Part shown: one piece after another, positions 10,435 to 21,718 of the stretch
Layout of the letters: the number at the start of each line of letters is the position of its first letter
Numbering within the stretch: position 1 is the first letter of the stretch
Source: Dysidea avara
Lineage: Eukaryota; Porifera; Demospongiae; Dictyoceratida; Dysideidae
Assembly (NCBI RefSeq): GCF_963678975.1
Contig: NC_089280.1
Location: 15,536,780-15,600,779 of the forward strand
Length of the DNA stretch: 64,000 nucleotides
Direction: 5' to 3'
Position numbers and translations under genes: made by a program
Notes under the pieces: generated by a model
The model's input: the letters and a program-made list of their open reading frames with translations, nothing else
What the model was told of the DNA's origin: nothing
Database searches by the model: none

Positions 10435-13408
10435 TGTACAACATCATATAAAGGGTCTGTCCATATAGTGTACTGACACTGGTATACCTGCCCTATGTAC
10501 AGGACTTCATTGGGTACACAGTGAGAGAAAAGCATGAAAATGTATGCATAACGAAGAATGTTGCACCAAAAGGTTCAGAATCAAAAAAAAATAAAATAAA
10601 AACAAAAAAATGCCAGAGCAAAAAAAAACTGTCAAGTCACCAGCTATATATCAAACCCAAGTAAGTGCATAATATAACCACTAAGCTAAACATCTCACAT
10701 TAGTTTAAATGCTTGTGTACAAACTGCCATATAAAGGCATGCATAGGGTTGAATGACTGTAAGTGTTTACATGTGGTTTGCATAGGCACAAATGTACATA
10801 AAGCCCCTATGATGAACTTTAAGTGCCTTATAATTACACAGAGGAACTTTGTTTTTAATATGAATTTCATGTCAATATATCATCAATGCAAATTTGTGAA
10901 TGAAACAGGAATCATAGTTAGGTATTGAACATAATTATGAGTAGTAATTTGTATAAATATAATTTAAATGTTTAGTGTGCAGGACTGTCAGTGTGATGTG
11001 TGTACTTTGAGAGCATGCAACACCCATCATAGTTTCTGCTTGACTGCTGCACTTCAGAAACTCTAGATTCTGAATAGGCTATAGCTGCTATCTTTTTTTT
11101 TTTGTTTCACTGTAGTACAATACATACAACGTAGCCATAGCTATATATATAGAATGAATACTAGGAGGGCACAATAATGTTTTATTGTGCTTACATATAT
11201 TATCTATGGTCAACCCGGTGTGTAGTTGGGGTACAATTAGGATTGGGCCATCTTCCCAAGGTTCCCATTAGTGACATTTTTTCTACACTTGGTACAGTGT
11301 TTGGTGTAGTTGTGAGTACAGGACATTTCACAACATATTTTGCACCTTTGTGGTTACAGGCCCCAACACCATGCATCTTTAGATGCAAAATATTTAAAGA
11401 TGGATATGAGTATATAGTAGTGTTGGGGCATGCATATCCATAGCAAATGATATGTATATGAAGAAGCATGTAAACTGTTGGTTACCATTGCAAATTTTCA
11501 ATAACTAGTGTAAAGAAATTTTTTTAAGTTTAAAATAAGGGAAATAGAGATCACTGAAAAAATTAAATGTCAAACAATTAAGTTAAACACACACAGATCT
11601 CTATTTGGACTCAATGGATGTGGTAGAGATCAATAGTTTCCATAGATCAGGAGCAGATAAGTACCGAGAATGCATCTGTATAAATGTTTATTAGAGATCT
11701 GTGTGTTTTTAACATGCTGAACCACTGCGTGCATCGTACCCAGTTTAATAGGTGAATGTAGCAAAAACACAATGCTTACAAAAATAAATGCAATATATTG
11801 CAACAGGATTAACATAATTATATTTTGGCTGTGTAACTGTAATATTTTTAGTTTTTGTGTAGTCCATGATCAGTTCATTATCTCCATAAGGGGTTCACGA
11901 TAGTGGATCATAGTATTATGAATCACAATTGAATCTCTCCTCCTACATTAATTAACACGTATGTGATTTGTCGATAATACAAATATGTAAATATGTTATG
12001 CATAAGATTTCTATAAATACAGTAATTGTGACTAGAGCAGCAAATACCTGACTGATAAGTATGAAAGCCTATAAGGCATAAGTATTTAGCTATTACACAT
12101 CGCATGTATAACATGAAATAAAAATATATCCTAATCATACAGTATGATAGTACTGTATAGTAGGGACCACAAAGGTTTGGGCATGGTCCATGAAAAAAAT
12201 CACCCGAAAACCAGCCTTACTTTTCCCTGATGATGATGGGACAGTATTGGTTAGGTAAACAAACAAGCCTTCAGATTGACCCAAAATGCTTTCAACAAGT
12301 TGCTTTGGAATTTAAAAAAAAAATTATTCTAGTTACTGACTGACTGATGCCTTCAGACAAGTGTAACTTGATAACAGTTAAGCTTGATTTTTTCACTGCC
12401 CCAGATGTCACTTCAGCCAGACATGTGTCTTTTGGCATTCCACAGTACATATAGAATGCATTCTTCATGGACTTACCAGTGTCCCCCATTCATTTTTGCT
12501 GACAAGGAAAGGTGTCGATTTGGTGGCAGTGCATGATGGCTTCCCTTCATAACGGAAATAGTCTGTATTTTTCATAGTGGCTACTTCGATTGCAGAGGTG
12601 CTTTTCAAACAGTTCTTGATTCATAATGCTGTGTAACGGATTGAACATAGCTGACAATGAAGTGTAATTGCTACTTCACTTTTCAGATGGTAATTGATAG
12701 CTGTGGTGCACAGCATTATTTCTTTCTTTTGGTGTGGTATGCGTGGGTTCATCAGTCATAATAATTTTACTTTACTAAAAAAGTTTACAAAAAAGTACAC
12801 GGTAGGGATATAACCCTTTTTATTCTTTTACTGTAATTTAATATTGTGCACCACTCCAGCTTGTTTCAGTACTTTTTATCGATGTGCTATGGTCCCTACT
12901 CTAGTTGAAAATTCCAATTTCTTTTGTGTAGCTACTTGTTTTAATAGAAAAAAAATTCCCAAATGGCATAACCTTGATGTCTCAATATTTAACCTAACAA
13001 GGTAAGGCTACGTTATATTATTTCATTTGCTGCTAAGAGCATGTACAGTGTTGATTTTGTTGTTACATTACATTCATTGAAATACATTTTTGGATTGCGA
13101 AGAATTGTAGAGAGTGCAAGATAAAGAGTAATGGACACAGTTTAAACATGAATCAAAAAACACTTGTTAACCATTAAAAGAATGAGGCATTCAAACAGTA
13201 ACAAGCCAGTGAGTAACTATACTGCAGTGAGTTACTATTCTGTACATCTATGCAGCTCATGTACATTTACTAAAGCACACTAGTTATACATACAACTGAT
13301 ACAGTGTCACATTAAAGTATATGTGTATCCATTATCTCGTATCCATAATGTTTTGTATATGTGGAGATATGTAAAATTAATATATATATACACACAATAG
13401 CTACATAC
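10435..13408. other. Intergenic spacer between NOM1 and the first Pmp-like gene
   Basis: The two convergent genes end towards each other here. An A-rich stretch with AATAAA-like sequence (about 10585-10610) could serve NOM1 polyadenylation. A small inverted element (GAAATAGAGATC / GATCTCTATTT) lies near 11530-11605 and a 742-bp transposon at 12159-12900. Short ORFs in this stretch show no family resemblance and are not called. Confidence 0.6.
12159..12900 (-). mobile_element. Dispersed DNA-transposon-like element (AGTAGGGACCA family)
   Basis: Bounded by AGTAGGGACCA and its complement TGGTCCCTACT. On the minus strand it shares sequence with elements at about 52915-53900 and 62120-63030: the TGAA(G/T)...CTGTxTGxxAAGTGCCTCTGCAATC block, a CAGCTATGTTC block and the GGCTGGTTTTCGGGTGATTT block near one end. 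A 65-codon open frame (12292-12489, minus) may be a remnant. Copy B (near 26720) lacks the insert. The superfamily was not recognised. Confidence 0.65.
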
Positions 13409-16400
13409 TCACATGTCAACTATGGTAGCATTCTTCCTCATACTATCATCTATAACAATACCAATATCACTCACAGGGGGTACTCCATAGTTGTCATTTG
13501 TAGTAACAGATTTGTTTTTGTAGTATGTAAAAATCTTTGCGATGCTCTCTTTATATACAATCAGTTTCATTACAGCAAATGCTACTAAGGGTAACAATAG
13601 TAAAAGAACTATAACTGCTGATGTTACATTTGCACCATAACCATCAAAGAGTGATATAACTGAAGCAATAGTCATTATTTGTAGCACCATCCCATCAAAG
13701 ATATTGAGAATTCTGCATTTGTATGGTTTAATAATTAACTGTATCAATGCTAGGAGCATACTAGTGACAAGTAGTAAAACTTGGTTAGTGTTATTGTTAG
13801 AAGAATCAATAATTATTAAAATAATAACCACCTGTCGACAGATCATATAATAAGCTGCAAATGAACGATATTTATCTTTGTAACATCCTTGAAATTGATC
13901 AAGTAATGGTTTGAACCTCGTAAAGTTGATCTTGTGATTAAGGAAGGGCTCAAACAAAAGTAGAAGTGGTAAACCAATCACAATCATTAGGGTACATAAT
14001 ATTGCTACAATTCCATATGGTAAATGACGGCCTTTAAAGTATTCTATGTCAGGTGACAGGTAAGTATAAACATAATCCACATTATTAAATGTCAATGATC
14101 TCAATAGCAGTAACGAAGTTGTGGCCACAGAAGTGTACGATAGCAACAGAAGAAAACAAATGACACGAATAATACCTCGACTAATAAACACTGAAAACCT
14201 GTAAGACATCCTTGCTGATAAGCATATTATTCCTACAATAATGGTCACAGCTATTGGATGTACATAATGAATGACTTGCTGATCAATTCCACTAATATTC
14301 TTTATCAAGCATAGTTGCCCTAGAAATTGTGGAGTCACTTTAGCTGTACTAGACATAATGCTAACAGCTGTAAACAGTCCTTGTGATACATACAAATGTT
14401 GATCCAGTAAGATATCCAGCATACTGTAATAGTATGTAATAACATAGAAATAACCAATCCCAACATGATAATATGTCACTACAAACACGGCAACAACCAA
14501 GACTATCCAATAGATTACTGATAACACGATCACCAGTACTGTCTGTGCTGTTGTACACTTGTTAACACTTACACATTTTGCTGAATCAAATGAGAGAGTA
14601 TAGCCTTCTTCACAACTATTGCAAGCAGTACCAGTTCTATGTGAACTACATTGATTGGTTCTTGCTGGTGAAAGTTGGTAAAATCCATTAGTTGTTTTGC
14701 AACAAGTGAAACTGCAGTAGTTGTTAGGACAGGGTGCCACTGTTTCTTTACCATCAACAATACCAAACCAAGAACCTATTTTAATAGTTGATGTGCTACC
14801 AGAACAAGACACAATGTCACTGTCATTGTAGCATGTACACTTTTGAGTTGCATTATCATAGTGGAAACCAGGATGACATGGTGATAGTTCTGCTATTAGT
14901 CTAACAGCAATTTCTTTCTCACTGTTACTATACGATGTGATGGTCATTGAGAAACTGGTTTTATCAGTGATCTTCTTGCCTATTATGCTGATGCCTTCAA
15001 ATTGGCTACAAGCTATTGGTACAAATCTTGTTCCATCAAGTTTGCGATGGTCACTTTCACCACTAACCACAAAGTTAACACCTCCAGCATGTTCGTCATA
15101 AAAACTTAGTACACAAGCATTGATTTTAATATTTTGACCAAGCATTATATTATTGACTAAATAGGTATCACAATAATTCAATGTATTGGTTGAATTAACA
15201 CAAGTTGCTGGGTTATATAAGGCTAGGTGACGAGGTGGTCTATTGTGTGTCACTTGTAATCCTACTACACTGCTGTTCAAACATGTTTCATCACATGATG
15301 CTTGTATGTGTATGTAAGCATCATCACCTACAAGAGCAGTATTGTTTCTGAAAATAACACCAGTAGCATTTGATAAGATTTTACTCTGGTTGATTTTCTT
15401 CAGCTCACCATAAATAGCTCCACCCAAGAGAGAAGCGTTGTTCTGATGAAACACAACATTGGATTCAAATTCATTTTCAAATGTTATGAAAAAGTTATTG
15501 CTAAGATGTATTGCTCCACCATTTGTGGTAGCTGAATTATAGCTGAACTTTGTTGATGAATTCATACAAAATTTCATGTAGGACTGTTGAACATTTATAG
15601 CCCCACCCTCTTTAGCTTTATTTTTTGAAAAATATAATTTGGCATTTCTGTGAAACAGTATGTTCACATTTGTGCTACCAGTTATTGCACCACCTGTTGT
15701 TGCAGCTTTGTTGTTTCTAAATATCACCTCTGAGTCTCCGTCAAATGTGACACTGCAGTTGTCACTAGTATCAATGGCTCCTCCATTTACACTTGCTGTA
15801 TTATCTTCATATATCACTACTGTTTTTCCATCATGTAGTATTTCTGAATTATGTTTAGAGTATACTGCTCCTCCATAAGAAGCTACATTGTCACTGAATG
15901 TCACTGTAGAATCTCCATCAAATCTGACACTGCTGTTATCATACGATTCAATAGCTCCCCCACTATTACTTGCTTTATTATCAATATACATCACTGTTGT
16001 GTTATCAATAAATGATATAATACAATAATCTATAGAGAGCATAGCTCCTCCATATATGGCACTGTTGTCATAAAATTCAGCCATCGAGTTGCTATCAAAT
16101 GTGATGTTGGATTTCTCTTGAGAATAAATTCCTCCTCCACTTGTACTGGCTTTGTTACTGTTGTATGTCACTCTAGTGTTTCCCTTGAATGATATTTCTG
16201 AATAAATTCTACAGTACACTGCTGCTCCAAATTTAGCACCATTATCACTAAATGTCACTTTTGAATTTCCATCAAATGTGATATTACAGTTGAAGTAAGA
16301 AGTAACACCTCCTCCTTCCTCACTTGCTTCATTTCTGTTATATGTCACTGTGGAGTTTCCATTGAATATAATTTCTGAATATCTTCTTGAGTACACTGCC

Positions 16401-18976
16401 CCTCCAATCTTAGCTCCATTGTCACTAAATGTCACTTTCGAGTCTCCATCAAATATAACCCTGCAGTTCCAAAGGGATTCAACAGCTCCTCCATATTCCC
16501 TGGCTTTATTACTTTCATAAGTCACCTTTGAGTTTCCATTAAACACTATTTGTGAACCATGAGTAGAGAACACTGCTCCTCCATAAGGGGCTCCATTGTC
16601 ACTAAATGTCACTATTGTGTTTCCACCAAATATGATACTGCCATTACCATCAGACTCAACAGCTCCCCCTCTATTACTTGCTTTATTGCCTTTACATGTA
16701 ACTGTTGTGTTACCATCAAATGATATAATAGAGTAATCTATAGAAAACATGGCTCCTCCATATGTAGCACTGTTGTCATAAAATTCAACCATTGAGTTGC
16801 TATCAAATGTGACGTTCGATTTCTCTTGAGAGTAAATTCCTCCTCCACTTGTGCTGGCTTTGTTGCTGTTGTATGTCACTGTAGTGTTTCCCTTGAATGA
16901 TATTTCTGAATAAATTCTAGAATACACTGCTGCTCCAAATCCAGCACCATTGTAAGCAATTACCACGAGTGAGTTTCCATCAAATGTAATGCTGCTGTTC
17001 TGAATAGAACGTATGGCTCCTCCACTTATGCTGGCTTTATTTCCAATAAAAGACACTGTTGTATTTTCATCCATTGATATTTTTGAAAAACTCACAGAGT
17101 ACACTGCTCCTCCAAATATAGCTCCATTGTCACTAAATTTCACTTTTGAGTTTCCAACAAATATGATGTTACAGCTCTCAATAGAAATAATAACTCCCCC
17201 GTTTTTGCTAGCAATATTTCTTTTGTATGCCACTGTTGTGTTCCCATTAAATGATATTTTTGAATACATATAAGAATACACTACTCCTCCATATCTTGCT
17301 TCATTGCCATTGAATGTCACAGTTGAGTTTCCATCAAATGTGATACTGCCATTCACTTTGGAATTAATGGCTCCTCCACTTTCATTTGCTCTGTTATTTT
17401 TGTAAGTCACTGTGGTCTTTCCATGAAATAATATTTCTGAATAACTGCCTAAGAATATTGCTCCTCCATATTGTGCTTTGTTACTCTCAAATGTCACTTT
17501 TGAGTTTCCATATAATGTAATGGTACAGTTGTGATAAGAGTTTATTGCTGCCCCACTTGTGCTGGCTTCATTTCCAATATAAGACACTGTTGTATTTCCA
17601 TCAAACAATATATCTGAATAACGTTCAGTGTACACTGCTCCCCCAAAGTTAGCTTCATTGTCACCAAGTGTTACTGTTGAGTTTCCATTGAATGTCATAA
17701 TACAGTTTGCATAAGAAAAAACAGCTCCTCCATATCCACTAGCTTTATTACTTCTGTATGTTACTTTTGTGTCTCCTTCAAATGTCATTGTTGAATTAAT
17801 CTTTAAGTAGACAGCTCCACCATTTTTAGCAGTGTTGTTAATAAAGTTCACTGTCGAATTTTCATCAAGCCCTACACTGCTATTTTCAGAATACAGAGCA
17901 CTCCCATGTACACCAGCCTTATTTCTTTGAAAAGTTACCATGGTGTTTCCACCAAAAAATATAATAGAATTGGTCTTGGAGAACAGTGCACCACCAAATG
18001 ATTTAGCAAAATTCTTTTCAAATTTTATGACTGTGTATTCTCCAAAATATATTCTTGATTTGTTAAGAAAGATGGCTCCACCATCAGTGATTGCTGAATT
18101 ATTGTAAAAGGTGACATTAGATTTGTTTGTAAATACCACTACTGAGTTGCTACTAAAAATCCCACCACCTGAAATTGCTGCATTTCGACTGAAAAACAGA
18201 TCATCTTTAATGTGTAGCTTACTATATGAAAGGTAAATGGATACTCCGTGATTTCCAATGAACATTGAATTTTGTAAGTGTGCATGCCAGAGTATGTTAC
18301 CTGAACCACTGATGTAGATAATACTCTTAGCAACTCCATTATAAGAGAAATTACATTTGTTGACCACCAAAATTGTTTGAGAATGATTCAGCGTAGTCTC
18401 AGGAATATACTGCACTGCTGCACCATGATCTTTATGTTTATTGCTGCATGTTATCTCACAATTGATGAGGTATATATTTCCAGACACTTCTGAGAATAGT
18501 ACAGCTTGTCCTGTTGAATTCTTATAAGAACAGTTCTGAATGGTGAGGTTTGATGACTTGTAAAAGCCGATTCCTGGATAAGATGATTCATTGTTAGAGC
18601 TGCCACAGTTCTCCCAATTAATACCCTTAACAGTCACATTGTTGCAAGAGGAAAAACTTATTGCTCCAATACCATTACAGTTCACAGTGGGACTACTAAT
18701 TCCAATTATTGCTATGCTCTCGAGGTGTTCTATTGAGACTGGTGAATTCAACACAACATTTGATTGAGTGATTTTGATTATGGTATTATTAGTAAGATTT
18801 TTTACTGCATCATCAAGTGATTGAAAAGAACTACCTCTAGTTGTACAACATGGTATACTGGCTTGATCAAGTACTATTTCTGAAATAGAATCAAATTCTT
18901 GCAAGTTGGTAACTTCCTCAGCCTTTGTGAAACTGAAGGTAAAAAGTAGAAAAATAATTGCAATCGTCATCAGCAT
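13409..18976 (-). CDS. Giant Pmp-like beta-helix protein with polytopic membrane C-terminus, copy A
   Basis: Single-exon, 1855 residues, function unknown. A hydrophobic signal peptide (about 1-19) is followed by a right-handed beta-helix region (about 60-1210). The helix is built from chlamydial-Pmp-style repeats, GGA(I/V) plus FxxN, alternating between YGGAVYS and SGGAIxS types in a roughly 46-residue double rung, with many N-glycosylation sequons. A less repetitive extracellular region follows (about 1210-1410), then a Cys-rich EGF-like segment (about 1413-1472, CPNNYCSFTCC ... CEEGYTLSF), then about eight hydrophobic helices (about 1478-1805) and a short polar tail. This suggests a cell-surface receptor or adhesin anchored by a multi-pass domain; that is inference. 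Nearly identical to the gene at 27191-32758 (about 95% by eye). A TATA box lies 58 bp upstream. Confidence 0.9.
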   Translation of the reverse strand: MLMTIAIIFLLFTFSFTKAEEVTNLQEFDSISEIVLDQASIPCCTTRGSSFQSLDDAVKNLTNNTIIKITQSNVVLNSPVSIEHLESIAIIGISSPTVNCNGIGAISFSSCNNVTVKGINWENCGSSNNESSYPGIGFYKSSNLTIQNCSYKNSTGQAVLFSEVSGNIYLINCEITCSNKHKDHGAAVQYIPETTLNHSQTILVVNKCNFSYNGVAKSIIYISGSGNILWHAHLQNSMFIGNHGVSIYLSYSKLHIKDDLFFSRNAAISGGGIFSSNSVVVFTNKSNVTFYNNSAITDGGAIFLNKSRIYFGEYTVIKFEKNFAKSFGGALFSKTNSIIFFGGNTMVTFQRNKAGVHGSALYSENSSVGLDENSTVNFINNTAKNGGAVYLKINSTMTFEGDTKVTYRSNKASGYGGAVFSYANCIMTFNGNSTVTLGDNEANFGGAVYTERYSDILFDGNTTVSYIGNEASTSGAAINSYHNCTITLYGNSKVTFESNKAQYGGAIFLGSYSEILFHGKTTVTYKNNRANESGGAINSKVNGSITFDGNSTVTFNGNEARYGGVVYSYMYSKISFNGNTTVAYKRNIASKNGGVIISIESCNIIFVGNSKVKFSDNGAIFGGAVYSVSFSKISMDENTTVSFIGNKASISGGAIRSIQNSSITFDGNSLVVIAYNGAGFGAAVYSRIYSEISFKGNTTVTYNSNKASTSGGGIYSQEKSNVTFDSNSMVEFYDNSATYGGAMFSIDYSIISFDGNTTVTCKGNKASNRGGAVESDGNGSIIFGGNTIVTFSDNGAPYGGAVFSTHGSQIVFNGNSKVTYESNKAREYGGAVESLWNCRVIFDGDSKVTFSDNGAKIGGAVYSRRYSEIIFNGNSTVTYNRNEASEEGGGVTSYFNCNITFDGNSKVTFSDNGAKFGAAVYCRIYSEISFKGNTRVTYNSNKASTSGGGIYSQEKSNITFDSNSMAEFYDNSAIYGGAMLSIDYCIISFIDNTTVMYIDNKASNSGGAIESYDNSSVRFDGDSTVTFSDNVASYGGAVYSKHNSEILHDGKTVVIYEDNTASVNGGAIDTSDNCSVTFDGDSEVIFRNNKAATTGGAITGSTNVNILFHRNAKLYFSKNKAKEGGAINVQQSYMKFCMNSSTKFSYNSATTNGGAIHLSNNFFITFENEFESNVVFHQNNASLLGGAIYGELKKINQSKILSNATGVIFRNNTALVGDDAYIHIQASCDETCLNSSVVGLQVTHNRPPRHLALYNPATCVNSTNTLNYCDTYLVNNIMLGQNIKINACVLSFYDEHAGGVNFVVSGESDHRKLDGTRFVPIACSQFEGISIIGKKITDKTSFSMTITSYSNSEKEIAVRLIAELSPCHPGFHYDNATQKCTCYNDSDIVSCSGSTSTIKIGSWFGIVDGKETVAPCPNNYCSFTCCKTTNGFYQLSPARTNQCSSHRTGTACNSCEEGYTLSFDSAKCVSVNKCTTAQTVLVIVLSVIYWIVLVVAVFVVTYYHVGIGYFYVITYYYSMLDILLDQHLYVSQGLFTAVSIMSSTAKVTPQFLGQLCLIKNISGIDQQVIHYVHPIAVTIIVGIICLSARMSYRFSVFISRGIIRVICFLLLLSYTSVATTSLLLLRSLTFNNVDYVYTYLSPDIEYFKGRHLPYGIVAILCTLMIVIGLPLLLLFEPFLNHKINFTRFKPLLDQFQGCYKDKYRSFAAYYMICRQVVIILIIIDSSNNNTNQVLLLVTSMLLALIQLIIKPYKCRILNIFDGMVLQIMTIASVISLFDGYGANVTSAVIVLLLLLPLVAFAVMKLIVYKESIAKIFTYYKNKSVTTNDNYGVPPVSDIGIVIDDSMRKNATIVDM

Positions 18977-19033
18977 AGTTACAATTTCATTTCATTCAAA
19001 AGTTTGGCTAACTATAAGTTCTTAGTAATGTAG

Positions 19034-19042
19034 CCATTTATA
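19034..19042 (-). promoter_or_regulatory. TATA box of the copy A Pmp-like gene
   Basis: Minus-strand TATAAATGG lies 58 bp upstream of the start codon. The matching position of copy B has TATAAATAG, in an otherwise partly diverged upstream sequence. Conservation of the box at equal distance supports a core promoter. Confidence 0.6.
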
Positions 19043-20475
19043 TTATAAAAGGAAGTTATGAAATGCACTCTCATAAGCAAAATAGATGCATATGAAGTGC
19101 TATACTGTTGTACCAATAAGAAACTTAAATTAATCACATTATCATCAAGGTTAAAAACAAATACTCCAGTACATATTAACGATTTTGGTACTTGGATAGA
19201 AAAATTGGTACTTGACTACTCATTAAGACCATGCACGTGGCCCAGCTTATGTACATGATGTATATGTCATCATGAAATTATACCATGAAGACTGTATTAA
19301 TTTTATAGCTTGTCAGGAACACTATCATCAGTACTTTAATACAACGTGTATCATTGCTGTTACTTGAAAAAAATTGTAAAGTTGCTTAAGGGCTAATGTT
19401 ACATAGGTATAACAACAAGTAGTTACTTAATGTTCATGAATACCCAATCGTTTACTCTAGAGAGCACTCAAATGCTAAAAATCCATGGTCAATTAGTACT
19501 AATTACCATGTAGTACAGTGGTACTATAATGTAAACTACATTTACCCAACCTCACTAACTAAACCAAGATGATAAGTTAGTATTGCTGTAAATCCAGTGC
19601 AGATAAAGTAATAAACAATTGAAATGGTCCTGTATGCTAGTGGCTTGTTTCAGAGTTTAAAAAAAAAAAATGCTAACTACAGTCACAGTTTGAGTCTTTG
19701 ACTGACTTGCTAATTGAATAATGGACTGACTGGCTGGCTGACTGGTTCCCAAACTGACTGACTGATTAGCTGCGTTAATGCAATACAGGTTAAACAACTG
19801 GAACTATGCACCCAAATTTTTATCATGAAAATAAGTTCAATTGTTTTTGGGTAAAGTTAGGTGTAGAACAGAATTTTACTTGTAGCATTGATTTTCAGTT
19901 CCTTTGTATATAAACTAATGTGTGGACAACTCTAGAATCACCGCTGGGTATCACTATAGTTATACTTAATGCTATAATATAAACCTGTAAGTGCAGGTGG
20001 GGCTGAATGTTATAGAAACTCTCTCAAACAATACAATTTAAAGTATTGTAACAGTGATTATCAACATTGTCCTTGTTGGTTCAACATCTTTGGTTAGCTA
20101 ATTACTAGAGGTAAACACACAAAAGTACATAATTTAACATAAGAATGGTGGGATTATGAAGACTAATACGAAAACACTTGGAATGGTATTAGTTTACCAA
20201 AAAGACATACCTCAGTCCATAGGCTATATGTTTTGCCTGTAAACTTATGAAATACGCTCTACAAGTTCTTGTAATAGTGATTATCAACATTGTTTCTGCT
20301 GGTCCAACATGTAGTGACAATACCAACTACACGATTAGCTAATTAACACAGAAACTGAATGTTATGCAGATTTAGGTGGATTTGTATGTGTACTACTTAG
20401 CATAACATTATAACAATGGAACTACGTGTGTGCTAACTACAAACAAGGATTTTAGGATTTCACTACTCTTTTCAG

Positions 20476-20591
20476 ATATTTCTGTACTCCTATGATGCCA
20501 GTGGGAACATTTCAGATTTCAGTGAACAAGATTTTCATGCTTATTTGCTACCCTTTGGATTGTGTGCCCACATTATTCAGCTTTACAGTCG
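20476..20591 (+). other. Orphan exon-like open segment
   Basis: A TTTTCAG acceptor precedes it and a GTGAGT donor follows. The 116-nt interior is open in one frame and reads as ordinary protein (contains DASGNISDFSEQDFHAYLLP). No neighbouring exon in a compatible phase was found and the family was not recognised. It could be a gene fragment carried in by rearrangement or a chance open stretch. Confidence 0.3.
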
Positions 20592-21418
20592 GTGAGTTGA
20601 AGAGTAAAATTTCTTAAAGAAAGCAACAGCAGTAGTATGGACCTGACAATTAACATTGCGATTGTCATTTAGTGTCACCAATTGCAAAGATCTTGTAGTT
20701 CTCATTTTCCACCCCAGGGCAGGGGTGGATCTGGGAAAGGGGGCTCAAAGGATTTAAAGCCAGTCAATTTATCACTATTGCAAACTCTTGTACTAGTGTA
20801 AAAATATTTTTTAAAAATCAAATATGAGAAAATTACTGAAAACAAACGAAACAATTCAGAGCCAAACAAGTCAGCATGTTAAACTGCTCTAGGACTATGT
20901 CAAACACTTTAAAGTCTAACACTTGAAATTGTCACACACAGATCTCTATTCGAACACATACCATTGATAGTGATAGCCAAGCTGGGAATAAAGAGTGTGA
21001 CCTTAAAAAGCCAGGAAAATAAAAGATTTGAGATCAAAGGCAGTGGCCAAAAAATAACTGCAATGATGTTAATCTATCAATCATATTGTAATTATGTTAA
21101 TGCCAATCATTTAATGATGAGTGTAATCATTAAAAATGATAGGCATTAACATTTGGGCTGCCACCTTTGATTTCATATCCTTTCATCATGGCTTTTTGGA
21201 AGCCACACTTTGGCTGTTTTGGTTTAGTATCACTTCTTTGTGTAATTACATACACCAAAGCTGGCCTCTATAGCCAGCTTTGAGGCTTCAAAATTCCTCA
21301 GGTTTTATTTAATTGCCTCTTTCCTTAGATGATAAAGATGTGTATTTGACTATGTGTGTGTTTTAAAATTGTTTTTGCATGTATATACGTAAATAATTAG
21401 TGTCTTTCAACTCTCTAC

Positions 21419-21710
21419 AGGGTGGCTGGTAATGTAGCTGAACTCTTTACAGGGTGACTTATTATTTTGTGGCTGAACTCTCTACATGGTGACTAGATTG
21501 TAGCAAATCTTTGTACAGGATGACTAGCTCATTGCTAAAATTTTCATAGGGTGACTTGTTTGTATAGCTGATTTGTCTACAGGGTGACTTGATTGTAGCT
21601 GATCTCTCTACTTTTAACATAGTTGCACTCTATACAGTGTGAATTTTTGTAGCTGATCATGAACTCTCTGCACGATAACTTGTTAGCTGAGCTCTCTAGG
21701 TTGACTTGTT
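21419..21710. repeat. Degenerate tandem repeat, CTCTCTACAGGGTGACTTG type
   Basis: About seven or eight diverged copies of a roughly 35-45 bp unit built on TAGCTGAACTCTCTACAGGGTGACTTG. Unit length varies and the copies are well mutated, so it is an old minisatellite. It sits immediately left of the NOM1 3' fragment at 21719. Confidence 0.75.
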
Positions 21711-21718
21711 ATAACACT

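Larger units (their letters stand above)
6090..19050. repeat. Segmental duplication, copy A
   Basis: This segment and 23090-32840 share, in the same order and orientation, NOM1 exon 8, introns, exons 15-18, the spacer and an 1855-codon minus-strand gene with its TATA box. Markers by eye: the exon 8 text at 6134/23166, GGATTGGGCCATCTTCC at about 11241/25221, AAGAGTAATGGACACAG at 13125/26905. Copy A contains the intact NOM1. Weaker similarity continues upstream of the large gene (about 19.5-20.3 kb against 33.8-34.3 kb). Exact ends need a dot plot. Confidence 0.88.
18977..21418. other. Upstream intergenic region of copy A
   Basis: After the TATA box this AT-rich stretch holds GACTGACTGG-type short repeats (about 19690-19770), two diverged copies of a TGATTATCAACATTGT(C/T)CTTG motif (20055, 20278), an orphan possible exon (20476-20591) and repeat debris, including GATCTGGGAAAGGGG (20730) and an element ending CACAGATCTCTATT (20938). 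No gene is supported. Confidence 0.5.
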
